A stretch of DNA of 64,000 nt. Source: Plasmodiophora brassicae (lineage: Eukaryota; Endomyxa: Phytomyxea; Phytomyxea; Plasmodiophorida). The position numbers and the translations under genes were made by a program. Positions 1 through 9,747 of the stretch are shown here, piece by piece. The DNA lies in assembly GCA_036867785.1 (NCBI GenBank), contig CP145416.1, positions 186,001 to 250,000 on the forward strand. Direction: 5' to 3'. How positions within the stretch are numbered: the first letter of the stretch is position 1; each line of letters begins with the position of its first letter. Below the pieces are notes generated by a model. It worked only from the letters and a program-made list of their open reading frames with translations. It made no database searches and was not told where the DNA came from.

Positions 1-2
1 AC

Positions 3-209
3 GAGCACAATTGGAGCTCGGTCCAGGAAAGCTGGCCGGGTTCGTTGGAGTTCGGCGCGGTGTGTCTGGTCGGCAACGTCATGGGCCAGATGGTGAAGAG
101 CATGGTGCATCGTACGTACCATGATATGGTTCCATTTAAAACGTCAGCCGGTCGGGCGGACGCCGTCGCTGGACAGCGCGTTGTCGAACGTGTTTCGACA
201 TTCCACTGA
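3..209 (+). CDS. partial hypothetical protein, 5' end outside the window
   Basis: An open frame enters from the left edge and runs to a TGA at 207-209. The first 35 or so codons read like protein (SWPGSLEFGAVCLVGN, then MGQMVKSMVH). A good donor (GTACGTACC) follows MVH near position 111, so the true exon may end there. I do not recognise the product. Too little is present to assign a family. Confidence 0.3.
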   Translation, partial: EHNWSSVQESWPGSLEFGAVCLVGNVMGQMVKSMVHRTYHDMVPFKTSAGRADAVAGQRVVERVSTFH

Positions 210-239
210 CTACGCACCGATATGTACTAACGTGATGAA

Positions 240-420
240 TTGACGTTTCGCCGGAAGCGATCAAGTTCAAGCTGAGGTCCCCCTGGCTGTAGCTCTCGGA
301 CAGTAATCGGTAGACGTAAGATGGGCTGTACGGCCCACTGTGTCCACGTCCAGCTTAGAGATGGCGAACCACACGTTGGTGATGTAGAGCATACGTATAG
401 GTGGTGCTGACATTGTCATG
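240..420 (-). pseudogene. 3'-end fragment of eIF2B beta, duplicated
   Basis: This stretch closely matches the last exon and 3' flank of the eIF2B beta gene at about 2670-2870, in the same orientation. Shared landmarks are a run around CTCTCGGACAGTAATCGG, then GATGGGCTGTACGGCCCACTGTG and ACACGTTGGTGATGTAGAGC. The copy has drifted by substitutions and small gaps and lacks the upstream exons, so it is a dead partial duplication. The two copies flank the secreted-protein gene at 781-2376 as direct repeats. Confidence 0.8.
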
Positions 421-477
421 CGAGCGCTGCGTTGTAGATCATCGATGGGCTTGAGCTTTTCCGGTGAGATGTTTTGC

Positions 478-553
478 AGACCGGACCGCCCAAATTAGGC
501 CACGAGAGCAGCTGCTTTCGTGGCCTACCTATGTAAGTTGGGCGGTCCGGTCT
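478..553. repeat. perfect 16-bp inverted repeat with inner stem (hairpin)
   Basis: Positions 478-493 (AGACCGGACCGCCCAA) are the exact reverse complement of 538-553. An inner pair at 497-505 and 518-526 (AGGCCACGA / TCGTGGCCT) nests inside it, leaving a 12-nt loop. The whole could fold into one long hairpin. It could be a small foldback or MITE-like element, or a structured leader of the gene that follows. No target-site duplication is evident. Confidence 0.7.
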
Positions 554-780
554 ACCTACAGGAATTTTCCGAGGTACCCCTGGACTCTTGTAGGGTGCTA
601 AATACGGAGCTACCGGCTGTACAGCAAACTCCGCGGCAGGTGCGCACTCTTGCGCGCGCTTCAGCCGCCACGGGGTGGGCAACCAGGGGTCCGGAATCTT
701 CGACGGCGTTTCCATCGTCTCGACCCGGATGCAGCTGCGGGCCGCCTCCACAACAGGTTTCTATCTCGGCGGGCCTGGCC

Positions 781-2376
781 ATGTTATTGGTTGGGCTTGT
801 CGGTATCTGCCTATCGACGGTTGGTGGCGGGTCCGTTCCCGACCGTGCGGACCTCCAGCGCCTGATATCGTCGACGCTGTCTAACGTGTTCTGCCCGGTG
901 CTCGACGGCGAAGAAGCGCCCATCCTATGCAACAGGCTGGCGTCTGACCTGGCCCCCGTTGTCGTTCCTGTCATCATAACCGTGTTCGACAGTGAGGCTG
1001 ACGTCGTCTTCGAATGCCTAAACGGGCAGCGACCCTTCATGGACATTGCCGGCATCAACTGGCAGCATGTCGCCGCGTTGCATGCTGACCCAGAGCGCGT
1101 CACACGTCGCTTCGAAACGTTGTTGGAAACGATCCGCCCCGCCATTTCTGATTCCCTGCAGACGCTGAACGATCGTCCTTTGGTCCAGCGCATCGTCCGA
1201 GGCGTCGTCCGGCGCGTCGTCGAGGGTCTAGCAGCCGGGATTCGCGACGACCATCAGTGGACGGTGTACGGGACGCGCTCGCTGGTCGAGATTGCAACAC
1301 GACTGTCCAAGTTCGACCCGGTGCAATTGGACAGGTTCCTCAACTCACTGTCGGTCGCGTCCATCCGCGATGCGGCCCTCGCAGCGACGGGCCCATATGA
1401 CCTTGGCCAGTTTGTCACGATGGTTTTCGATCGAATGGACGGCGCTATCCGTTCGAGCATACCCGAACTACTGTCTCTTCTTCATGCTGTTGGGGCTGTT
1501 GACGTCCACGGGCACGTCCACATCCACGTTCTTGCTGACGAGGAGGCAGCCGCTCAGTTGGTGTCGACGATCCCCATTGTTATCCGTGAGGAGGCTGCGA
1601 GCGCTATCGAAGGGCTGGTCATGGATGGGCGCCTCCATGTGGTCAACGACATCGTTTCGCGTCATGTCGCCGACGGTCTTGGTCGCGTATCCGGTCTCGT
1701 GAACTCGCCCAGGTTCGCATTCGACAGTGCCAGGTTAATCAGCCAGACCATCGAAGTGGGCAGGTCCATCCTTGTACAACAAGGGCTCCTCCGTGATGGT
1801 GCCCGTCGAGCTGGTGTACCACTTCGGAGGGCAGCGCCTTCAGGATCTCCTGGTACTTCTCGCCGAGATCAAACCTTCGCACGAGTCCCAAGCGCATCCG
1901 GGAATCCCATAGGGAATACGGCGAGACGCGTTACGCACACGGTCACGCCACCTTGTCGTGGTATCCCTCCAGAGAACAAGACGTATGGTCCATTGTTTGC
2001 ACGATGGTTACTGCAAAGCACTCTGTTTTTACCAGCACAAATATGGCTGTACCGGCGACTGCGGCGGCCTCGTCCAGCGCCGAAAGGTGGATGGTTATGG
2101 GACGGGCACAAAATGCGTTTCGCCGGGGCTGCTACGGGGGTTGCTGGCACCGTCATTGGCCGGATCATCGGTGCTCGGATACGTCGTCGCCTTTCGCCCG
2201 TTTCTCACGATTCGTTCCCTGCTCCGTCATCTTCCGATGACGCTAGCACGTCTTTGACATCGTCCCCTGCTGGCGGCACCAGCCCATTCATCCCGAACTC
2301 TGCCGTACCTGCGTATAGTGTCATCCCTGCAACGATTGCCGCGGTTGTTGTGCCGACCGTTATGCTGCTGCCGTGA
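781..2376 (+). CDS. hypothetical secreted or surface protein
   Basis: The open frame extends upstream to 520, but the ATG at 781 starts a convincing signal peptide (MLLVGLVGICLSTVGGG). The first 340 residues or so have well-behaved, helix-rich composition with no domain I recognise. The end (VIPATIAAVVVPTVMLLP) is a hydrophobic tail of the kind that directs GPI anchoring or forms a C-terminal membrane helix. From about 1790 to 2110 the composition in this frame worsens while other frames look more protein-like, including a Cys-rich stretch near 1990-2110. Unrecognised introns or decay in the middle are therefore likely. The gene lies between two direct copies of the eIF2B beta 3' end. Confidence 0.5.
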   Translation: MLLVGLVGICLSTVGGGSVPDRADLQRLISSTLSNVFCPVLDGEEAPILCNRLASDLAPVVVPVIITVFDSEADVVFECLNGQRPFMDIAGINWQHVAALHADPERVTRRFETLLETIRPAISDSLQTLNDRPLVQRIVRGVVRRVVEGLAAGIRDDHQWTVYGTRSLVEIATRLSKFDPVQLDRFLNSLSVASIRDAALAATGPYDLGQFVTMVFDRMDGAIRSSIPELLSLLHAVGAVDVHGHVHIHVLADEEAAAQLVSTIPIVIREEAASAIEGLVMDGRLHVVNDIVSRHVADGLGRVSGLVNSPRFAFDSARLISQTIEVGRSILVQQGLLRDGARRAGVPLRRAAPSGSPGTSRRDQTFARVPSASGNPIGNTARRVTHTVTPPCRGIPPENKTYGPLFARWLLQSTLFLPAQIWLYRRLRRPRPAPKGGWLWDGHKMRFAGAATGVAGTVIGRIIGARIRRRLSPVSHDSFPAPSSSDDASTSLTSSPAGGTSPFIPNSAVPAYSVIPATIAAVVVPTVMLLP

Positions 2377-2698
2377 CGGGAGGCATTGCCACCCAGTTCG
2401 CTCCCATCCCATGCATTGTTACAATACATGTCTGGCTCGCTGCCGATGCGGCGTGAAGGACGACAGTACTGGTAATCGAGAGCAGGCAGTGCTCTAACGG
2501 AGATCGCTGACCTACTGTAGATGGATACGGCAGCCATATTGCCGCACGAAACGGCGCATCGTCCATGAAGTGCATTTCACCAGGCGCTCGCCGCTCGGCC
2601 GGGCTATTAACGAACACAAAATGGGGCTTCCGCTATCTGAACCGACACAGGTACTCGCGCGCGCTGCACTGACGATTCGCCGGAAGGGAGCAGATGAT
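2377..2698. other. intergenic, convergent gene ends
   Basis: This 322-bp spacer separates the end of the secreted-protein gene from the 3' end of eIF2B beta. I see no gene. Its last 30 bases or so are the 3' flank that is also present in the duplicated copy near 240. Confidence 0.6.
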
Positions 2699-4261
2699 CT
2701 ATTTCAGGTCGAGATCCGCCTGGTGGTAGCTCTCGGACAGTAATCGGTAGACGTACGATGGGCTGTACGGCCCACTGTGCCCACAAACCTGGTCAGAGAT
2801 GGCGAAACGCAGTTCGGGCGTGCCGCACTGACACGTTGGTGATGTAGAGCGTGATGTACGTGGGGCTGACGTAGTCGAACGCCGGGTTGTAGATGTGGAT
2901 CTGCGTCGAGCAGCTGTCTTCGTACGCCATGATATCGCTCGGGCGTTTGTGCGCATTTAGCGTGTCTTGGCTGAACGCGTACAGCGGGCTGAACCTGACC
3001 AGGCGACCATCAGAAGGATGTCGTACGGGGGACCCGATGGCCCAACGCACTTGAATAGCCCAGCGACGACGATGACAGGAACGGCGTGGGCCTGGGCACA
3101 CGCGGCAATGTTATGCGACCCTGTATAGCCGAGTATGCCCCCATCGGCAAGTACGGCCTGAGATGACATCCGATCAGTGGCCAGGTCGTCACGATACGCG
3201 CTAGCTCGCGGGCCAGACCTGTGTCCCGATGATAACCTTGTTGACAAGCGGCATGATGGCGAACACGTGCGAATCGGGTATCAGCGTCGCGCGGATCCCA
3301 CGCTGGGCCAGCAGGGCACACATGTCGTGCCCGTGACGCTGTGGACCGGATTCGGCAACGACCACCGAGACGTCGCGACTGCCGCCACCGGCCACCAGGA
3401 ACGACAGCACGGACGACGACTTGCCGAACGTGAGAATCACCTCGCTGGACAGGCGGACGGCCGTTCAGCATCCATACAGAGAGAGAGAGAGTCGGGCACG
3501 CGACGGCAAACCTCGATCGAATATGATCCTTGGCGTACTGCGTCACGTTCGTCAACGTCAGGTCTGCAAGGGTGGAAACGTTCAGGGAAGGGGGCACACA
3601 GCGGGGCCGCCGAGCGAGCGCAGTACCAATCTCTTCGGAGAGCTCGCTCATCTCCAGCTCGACGGCCTCACGCATGGCTAGAACAACAAGTTGGGACGGG
3701 GTCAGACCGGCGTGCCATCGACAATTCGAGATGACGACCGACAGGGCGTTAAAGGGTCGTTCAAGTCGATGTGATCCCCCAGCGTGGACATGGTGCCGTC
3801 CTCCTGCGGGGCCAGTCAGACGACCCATCAGGGATGGCGTTGCTCGCGGGAGCGAATTACGGAAACGTGTCCCTCGTCGACGTGCGCGCTGCGAACAATG
3901 GCGAGGACGCGCCGGACGATGTTGCCGATGACGAGCTCCTGCGGCTTTGTCCGAACCTGGGTAGACCGACCGGCCGCGTCAGAGGGCACACAGCGGCAGG
4001 CGGCCATGGATGAATCCGCCAGCGTACGAGATGATTGCCGGAAGAGCGAACGTAGTCGAGCAGGCCGATCACCGTGTGCGCATTGCAGTCGCGGACGAGG
4101 CGCGACAGGACCTGCCGAGCGCGAGCGTCAGGGGCGGGCGCGTCCGCGATACGCGCGCGGCACTATACCCGGACGGTGCCCTTGGCGATGTTGATCGACC
4201 CGTCAACGCTGCCGCTGCGCAGCGCCTCGGCGAACTCGGCCAGGATCGACGAGTCGCCCAT
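2699..4261 (-). CDS. EIF2B2: translation initiation factor eIF2B subunit beta
   Basis: This is a regulatory subunit of eIF2B, the guanine nucleotide exchange factor that recharges eIF2 with GTP in the cytosol. The ATG at 4261 (MGDSSILAEFAEALRSG) is followed by about seven short GT-AG introns that restore one frame. Family signatures appear in order: VLSRLVRDCNAHTVIGLL, ELVIGNIVRRVLAIVR, YAKDHIRSSEVILTFGKSSS, VVVAESGPQRHGHDM, HVFAIMPLVNKVIIGT, GILGYTGSHNIA, VPVIVVAGLFK, FDYVSPTYITLYITN and the C-terminal SPSYVYRLLSESYH. The FDYV and YIYRL-type ending is typical of beta rather than alpha or delta. The gene is divergent from the MBOAT gene. A fragment of its 3' end is repeated at 240-420. Confidence 0.92.
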
Positions 4262-4909
4262 CGAGTGCAGACTGCAGTCCCGGACTGCGCGGCGCTGTCT
4301 GGCACGACGACGACGACGACGACGACGAGGTGCCCGGCCTCATGTGGCGATGGTCGGCGGACGTTCGTCGCCCGCCAATGCGAATACAGCTACCGCGGTC
4401 TGTTCCATATGGGTGTTCTACGACGCCTACCTCTGGCTGGCAATGTTGACGTTCGGCGAGCGGGCGCCGATCCCGTCCTGTCGAACGGGAGAACAGCAGC
4501 GCAGGTCGCTGATGAGAAGACGACGCGAAACGAGCACCGGGTTGTGTCGGCACGCGCCCGCTGCGCGAAAAGCCGACAGGGAGGACAGCGGCGGCGGCAT
4601 CGGAGTGCGTCAGTGACGCGCGCGCGCGCCCCCCGCCGTCGTCGTCCGTCGGTTGTGTGCGTGTCGCCATGCAGAGTAGGTGGCGCGCCTAGTTGCAGGT
4701 TCGAGGGGAGGGGCGCGCTGAATGCAGTCTGGATAGGTATCGATGGCGTCCTGCCGGGCGGGTCGCCGCCGTTGCAGACCGGCCTGCTCTGGAACGCCGA
4801 CCAGGTCGCCGATCGCGAGGGAAACGCGGCGCCATCGTCGTTGCTGACTCGGTGGCAGGTGGCGCATTTGCCAGCGGTCGCGCGGGCGCCGTTCCTGTAC
4901 GTGTCGACG
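4262..4909. promoter_or_regulatory. shared divergent promoter region
   Basis: This 650-bp spacer lies between the divergently oriented eIF2B beta and MBOAT genes. It carries a short GAC/GTC trinucleotide run at about 4303-4327, just upstream of the eIF2B beta ATG. Long open frames cross it on both strands but none shows family similarity. An unrecognised 5' exon of the MBOAT gene could lie in its right half. Confidence 0.4.
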
Positions 4910-6783
4910 ATGCTGGGCGTCCCGCCGAGCATGATCGTGTTCGTGTTCGCCATGCTGCTGGCGATCGTGGCCGGCGCCGGCCATCGTCTGGTGCACGGGA
5001 CGACCGCCCGGCACCTGTACTCGATCGCATGGGGCACCTGCCTCCTCCTGCTCGCGTTCGGTCGCTCCTCGCTGCTCTTCTTCGCCCTGGCCGCGCTCGT
5101 CTACGTCCTCGTGCCCGTCCTGCCGCGGGCCCACGTGAACGTCGTCGTCTTCGTCGTCAGCCTCGGGTACCTGTCCGCCTGCCACCTGTACAACATGCTG
5201 GTTGCGTTCGGTAGGGCCGCACTGATGCCCGCCTGCTGGTGTCACCCCTCCTGATGACGCTCCCTGTCTAGGCGAGTACAGCGTCGACATAACGGCGCCG
5301 ATGATGGTGCTCGCCATCAAGTTGATCGCGTTCGCGCAGAACTACGAGGACGGGCGGCGTCTGCAACGGGCCGAGGTGCGGTCGGCGGGCGATAGTGCAC
5401 TCTGGGTGCAAGCCTGACTGCTGGGCGTTAGACGCTGCATCCGAGGGAGGCGCTGCACGCCTACTACAAGGAGCACGCGCTGCCGCGATACCCGACCCTG
5501 ATTGAGTACGCGTCGTATACGCTGTTCTACGGCACGTTACTCTCGGGGCCGTTCATCGACATGGCGTCGTACACGAAGTTCATCGACCAGACAATGTTCT
5601 ACGAGGTGCTGTTCGTTCATGCGCGCGTCCGCCAGGTTGCTGTACTGATCGTGTCGGTAGGCCGGGTTCCGGTCGGCACCTGCATCGACCTGGGCGACGT
5701 TGCGGACCATGGTCAACGTCGTTCTGGCGTACGCCATGGTTTTCACTGCCAGTTTCTTCCCCCTGTCGGGATATGTCCACACCAAGGAGTTCATGTCAGG
5801 GACGACGTTCGTGTACAGGTCTGTAGTGCTATCGTGCCCGTTGTGATCGTCGTCCTTAGCGCCGTCCGCTAGGCTCGTCTATTTGCTGATCGCCGTGCCG
5901 CTCTTCCGGATGAAGTACTACTTCTCGTACGTGCTGTAGTCGTATCGTGCGTTTCTGGTCCCGCGCCTGACCCGTTTCGTCAGGTGGTTCCTGGCGGAAG
6001 CGGCCTGCCAGGCATGCGGTTACGGTTTCAACGGGTTCAGTGACGAAACGCCCGAGGGACGTGCCCGTCGCATCAAATGGTGGGGCCCAACCACCATGGC
6101 CGCCTGCGCGAACCGTTTGTTGATTTAAATGCAGGGATCGGCACCACACGGCGCGTCCGCTGCAAGTGGAATTCGCAGCGAACGTTCGCGAGCAGACTGA
6201 CAACTGGAACTCATCTGTTGGCGACTTCCTGAAATACTGTATGCAACCGGCCTGGACGCCGTGTCTCGCGCGCTCGTGTTGCTGACGCGTCTGTCTGCCC
6301 AGACGTGTACTTCCGAATCGCGATCCCCGCCCCGTTCGCGAAGATGATTAGCCAGAGAGCAGCGGCCATGGTCGCCACGCGTCTGACCAGCGCCTTCTGG
6401 TCCGTGTGACGTCGTTGGCGTTACGCGTCCTGCTGCTGTCTAATGCTGTTGGAAGGCACGGGTTCTACCCGTCGTACTACCTGTTCTTCCTGTCTGCGGT
6501 CCTGATCAACGTCTTCGACACGGGCATGCAGAGGTTCGTGTACCCGATGACGACCAAGGCGGGCGGCGTGTTGCCGACGCCGGTCTACTCGTTCGTGTCC
6601 GGCCTGTTGACGTTCTCCCTGATGAACTACTTTGGGGCGGCCTTCACGATCCTGCACGTCGGCGACGTCGTGGAGACCTGGAGATCCGTCTACTTCTGCG
6701 GGCACATCTTCGGCATATGCATCGCCGTACTCCTCGCTGCCGTGCCGCCGAAACGACCGACAGGCAAGCAGCACGTGCAGTAG
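4910..6783 (+). CDS. MBOAT-family lysophospholipid acyltransferase
   Basis: This is a multi-pass ER enzyme that re-acylates lysophospholipids from acyl-CoA, as in the Lands cycle. From the ATG at 4910 (MLGVPPSMIVFVF), about seven introns join hydrophobic exons. Landmarks are YSVDITAPMMVLAIKLIAFAQNYEDG (shown in part: SVDITAPMMVLAIKLIAF), YPTLIEYASYTLFYGTLLSG, EFAANVREQTDNWNSSVG with the conserved NWN, and SAFWHGFYPSYYLFFL with the catalytic His in WHG. These match the LPCAT3/MBOAT1/2/5 branch. The ending KRPTGKQHVQ is basic and has no classic KKxx signal. The true start may lie in an upstream exon. Confidence 0.88.
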
Positions 6784-7096
6784 CAACGAACCTCATACCC
6801 ATTGCCAATACACCGGGAACAACGCTGCCATGCACTGTTATACGATAGCGGGCCCTTGCAGCCGGCTCCAGTGGCACCGAACGATGCCAACGCTAGCGAG
6901 GTTCCCATGGTCAGGCCAGCATGCATCTGGAACGGCTACTGTGGGATTTAACATTATACTAGCGGGTCAATGATCGCGTTGCCGACACACGCCCCGTGTC
7001 TGAAATGCGGTTACCGGCCCGACAGATCGTACAGCAGGGACAGTTCGGCGAGATGCGACTGCATGGCCGGGATGGCATCGCATTGCTGTGCGGAAA
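6784..7096. other. intergenic, convergent gene ends
   Basis: This 313-bp spacer lies between the 3' ends of the MBOAT gene and the small coiled-coil gene. I see no gene, RNA or repeat in it. Confidence 0.5.
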
Positions 7097-7460
7097 TCAG
7101 AGGCGAACCAGATCAGTCACGTCGTCAAAACGCAAGCGACGTACGGCCTGAAGCAACGCGATCGTTTCCGTGTCGCGTTCGTGCTCGCGAACGGCGGCCG
7201 CCAGGCACGCGCGCAGCTTGACGATCAGGTCGCCCTGCGCCTTGATCGTCTGCGCCTGCGTCTCAACCGTCGTCCTCAGGGCGTCGTCGGGCGGCGCCGT
7301 CACGGGCGCAGGTTTCGCCTTGGCGGCAGGTTTCTATACGACACGGTTGAGGACGAGTGCGCCTCGGCCGCCGTCCGACGGATGGCCGAACCTTGACGAC
7401 GACGACGTCGGCACGGACGACGACATTCTCCGACAACGTGGACAACGGCTGACGCGCCAT
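7097..7460 (-). CDS. small predicted coiled-coil protein
   Basis: Two exons. The first runs from the ATG at 7460 (MARQPLSTLSENVVVRADVV) to a GTTCGG donor after VVVVK. The second starts after an intron ending CGTATAG with KPAAKAKPAPVTAPPDD and ends DDVTDLVRL. The intron is about 57 nt. The 90-residue product has a heptad-like stretch (TVETQAQTIKAQGDLIVKLR, then ACLAAAVREHERDTETIALL). I do not recognise the family. A scaffold or subunit role is possible but not shown. Confidence 0.6.
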
Positions 7461-7872
7461 GCTCTCTCTCTACCTACCCACCCGCGCGCACACTGCCCGC
7501 TCCCGACCGAAATCTGTCGTCGGTGTCGCGCGCGCCAATCAGTGCACACACCGTTCAACCGATTTTGCGCGCCCAAAATCATGGCGCGCCTTTTGCCGTC
7601 ACGTCGCGTACGACCACCTGCCGAACACGCCCGCCGCACTCCTCATTCCATTCGCGATTGCGGCCTGTATCGCGAATCCCGTACGGTTGTGTATTGGACC
7701 GGTACTCGTCTCCACTCACGAGGTGCCTCCCCCCTGAGTGCAGTTCCATGAGGGGGTGCCTGCAGCTCCCGGACGGCGGAGCGCGCACGATATACCCCGT
7801 GGCGGACTCCGTGGGGACCGGGGTACCCTCGACACGTCGCACCCCCCTCCGGCCGACTGCACGAATCCAGGC
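7461..7872. other. intergenic, divergent promoters
   Basis: This spacer of about 410 bp lies between the divergent small coiled-coil gene and the first DEAD-box gene. I see no RNA gene or repeat. The open reading continues upstream of the chosen helicase start, so part of it may be 5' coding or leader. Confidence 0.4.
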
Positions 7873-9600
7873 ATGGCGCCGCCGCCGCTGGTTCGTGCAG
7901 TTAGGATTGTGAGATGGCAGAACGCGTGGGTCAGGGCGCGACCCGTGACGTGCGCGGCGACGTCGGCAGCGCCGCCGACGTTCGAGTCGTTTCCGTTGTC
8001 GCCGGCAACGATGTACGCATTGAAGGCGATACAGGTGACGTACACGACGCCGGTGCAGGCCCAGATCCTTCCCAGCGCCTTGCAAGGCAAGGACCTCCTT
8101 GTGAAAGCCAAGACCAGCGCTGAGAAAGCAGGTGCGTCGTCTCGTGTCGATGTGTCAAACGGCACACACACCTGACCCGACGTCTAGTGGCGTTCCTGAT
8201 TCCCGCTATTGAAAAGATCGCCGCTGCTGAGAAGAGCCTGAAGTTGGATCGCCAGAAGATATCGGTGCTGGTTCTGACGCCGAGTCGCGGGCACGCCGAG
8301 CGGATCCAGCAGCAGGCGCGCGCACTGGCCCAGTACCACCGCTACTGGGTCGAATCCATATTCGGCGGGTACAACGTCAGCAAGGAACTCGACCGAATCC
8401 GCTCGACGAGCGTTATCGACATTCTCATTGCGACGCCCTCTCGCCTCCTGACGCACGTTCGTGAAACGGACGGGTTCGCCAAGCGGCTCCAACAGGTCCT
8501 TCTTGTCGTCGTCGACGAGGCCGACGAGCTCGTCAACCGGGACTTCCTCAAAGGCACTCGTTTCTCGTATTCCGTCGCTGACGGTGAACTGACGCGCCCG
8601 TTCGCTCAGATATGGTCCAGGTTCTGGGGATCGTCCCGAACAGGACGCTTCGTCAGACGATGATGTTCTCGGCAACGGTGACGCAGACCATCCAGTACCT
8701 GATCCGGTTGTCGCTGCGCGCGGAGCACACGTTCATCGACACGATCGGCAAGGAGGACCTGAACGCTGTTCCGGACGTGGAACAGTACCGGGCGGTTGTC
8801 CCGCTGCAAGACCAGCTCGCCGTCCTCGAAAGCGTCCTTCAACGGCACGTGGACCAGTGCCCGGATTACAAGATCGTCGTGTTCTCGCCGACGGCTCGCC
8901 AGGCATCGTTCTGGTCCATGCTGTTCGGCAAGCTGGGCCTGAGGACGCTGCCGAACCACAGCAGGAAGTCGCGCGCCTACCAACGTAAGGCGGGCGACGA
9001 GTTCAACAGCGCCACCCAAATCATCATGTTCGCGTCCGACATCATCATTCGGCGGAACGCGTTCCCGGACACGACGTTGGTCGTCCAGGTCGGATGGGTA
9101 CCTCGCGACATGTACGTTCGGCGAATGCAGCGGACAACGCGCGAGGGCCAGGTCGGCAAGAGCGTGTTCCTGTTAAGCGAATTCGAGGCGGCATACGCCC
9201 TGGATGCCATGCCGGACCTGCCGATCAAGGACATCGGCCAGGACGACGTCGTCGCCAAAGCGGAGATGTCTGCGCAGCTGAAGGAGGTGCTAGACAGCGT
9301 GGAAAAGGATGCTGAACTAGCGAAGGCGGCTGGGCAGGCGTACCAGGCCTTCCTAGGATTCTACAACAGCCATCTGAAGCCGCTGAACTGGACAAAAGAT
9401 CGTCTCGTCGAAATGTCCAACGAGTTCGCGTCGCTGATCGGCCTGGAGCGGCCTCCAGCGCTACCCAAGGTCAGAATGCTATTCGGGGAACACGCGGCAC
9501 GCCTCGCGCCTGACTGTTTCCACAGCAACTGGCCAAGAAGATGGGCCTGATGAGGGCGTCCGGCGTCACGATCGCTGACACCGCCGCTACGTCATCGTGA
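7873..9600 (+). CDS. degenerate DEAD-box helicase paralogue (probable pseudoenzyme)
   Basis: This has the two-RecA layout of a DEAD-box RNA helicase of the MSS116 / plant RH25-31 type, in four exons. The Q-motif region is TYTTPVQAQILPS. Motif I reads AKTSAEKAV where AxTGxGKT is expected, motif Ia PSRGHA instead of PTRELA, and TPGR is TPSR. Motif II is an intact DEAD (VVDEADELVNRDF), and SAT is intact (MMFSATV). Motif V is changed (ASDIIIRRNAFPDTT), and motif VI reads RRMQRTTREGQVGK instead of HRxGRxxR. The family's C-terminal signature AYQAFLGFYNSHLKPL and ending KKMGLMRASG are kept. Loss of the P-loop and arginine finger predicts no ATPase, yet the frame is open and introns are intact. The start at 7873 is uncertain. 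Confidence 0.85.
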
Positions 9601-9747
9601 TCGTTTGCTGCCACACAGTCAGCACGGTCGTCTAATATATACCATGCGCTGGCTCAGGCAGTCACGCACCAGTCACAAGCGTCGGTTCCTTGCGGACCAC
9701 GCCGCGGAGTCCGCCACGGAGTCCGTACGGCACGGCCCGGTCAGACG

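Noticed and set aside
3177-5254. Several plus-strand frames across eIF2B beta and its promoter
   Set aside because: Most are antisense to well-supported exons; the part upstream of the MBOAT start has no family signal.
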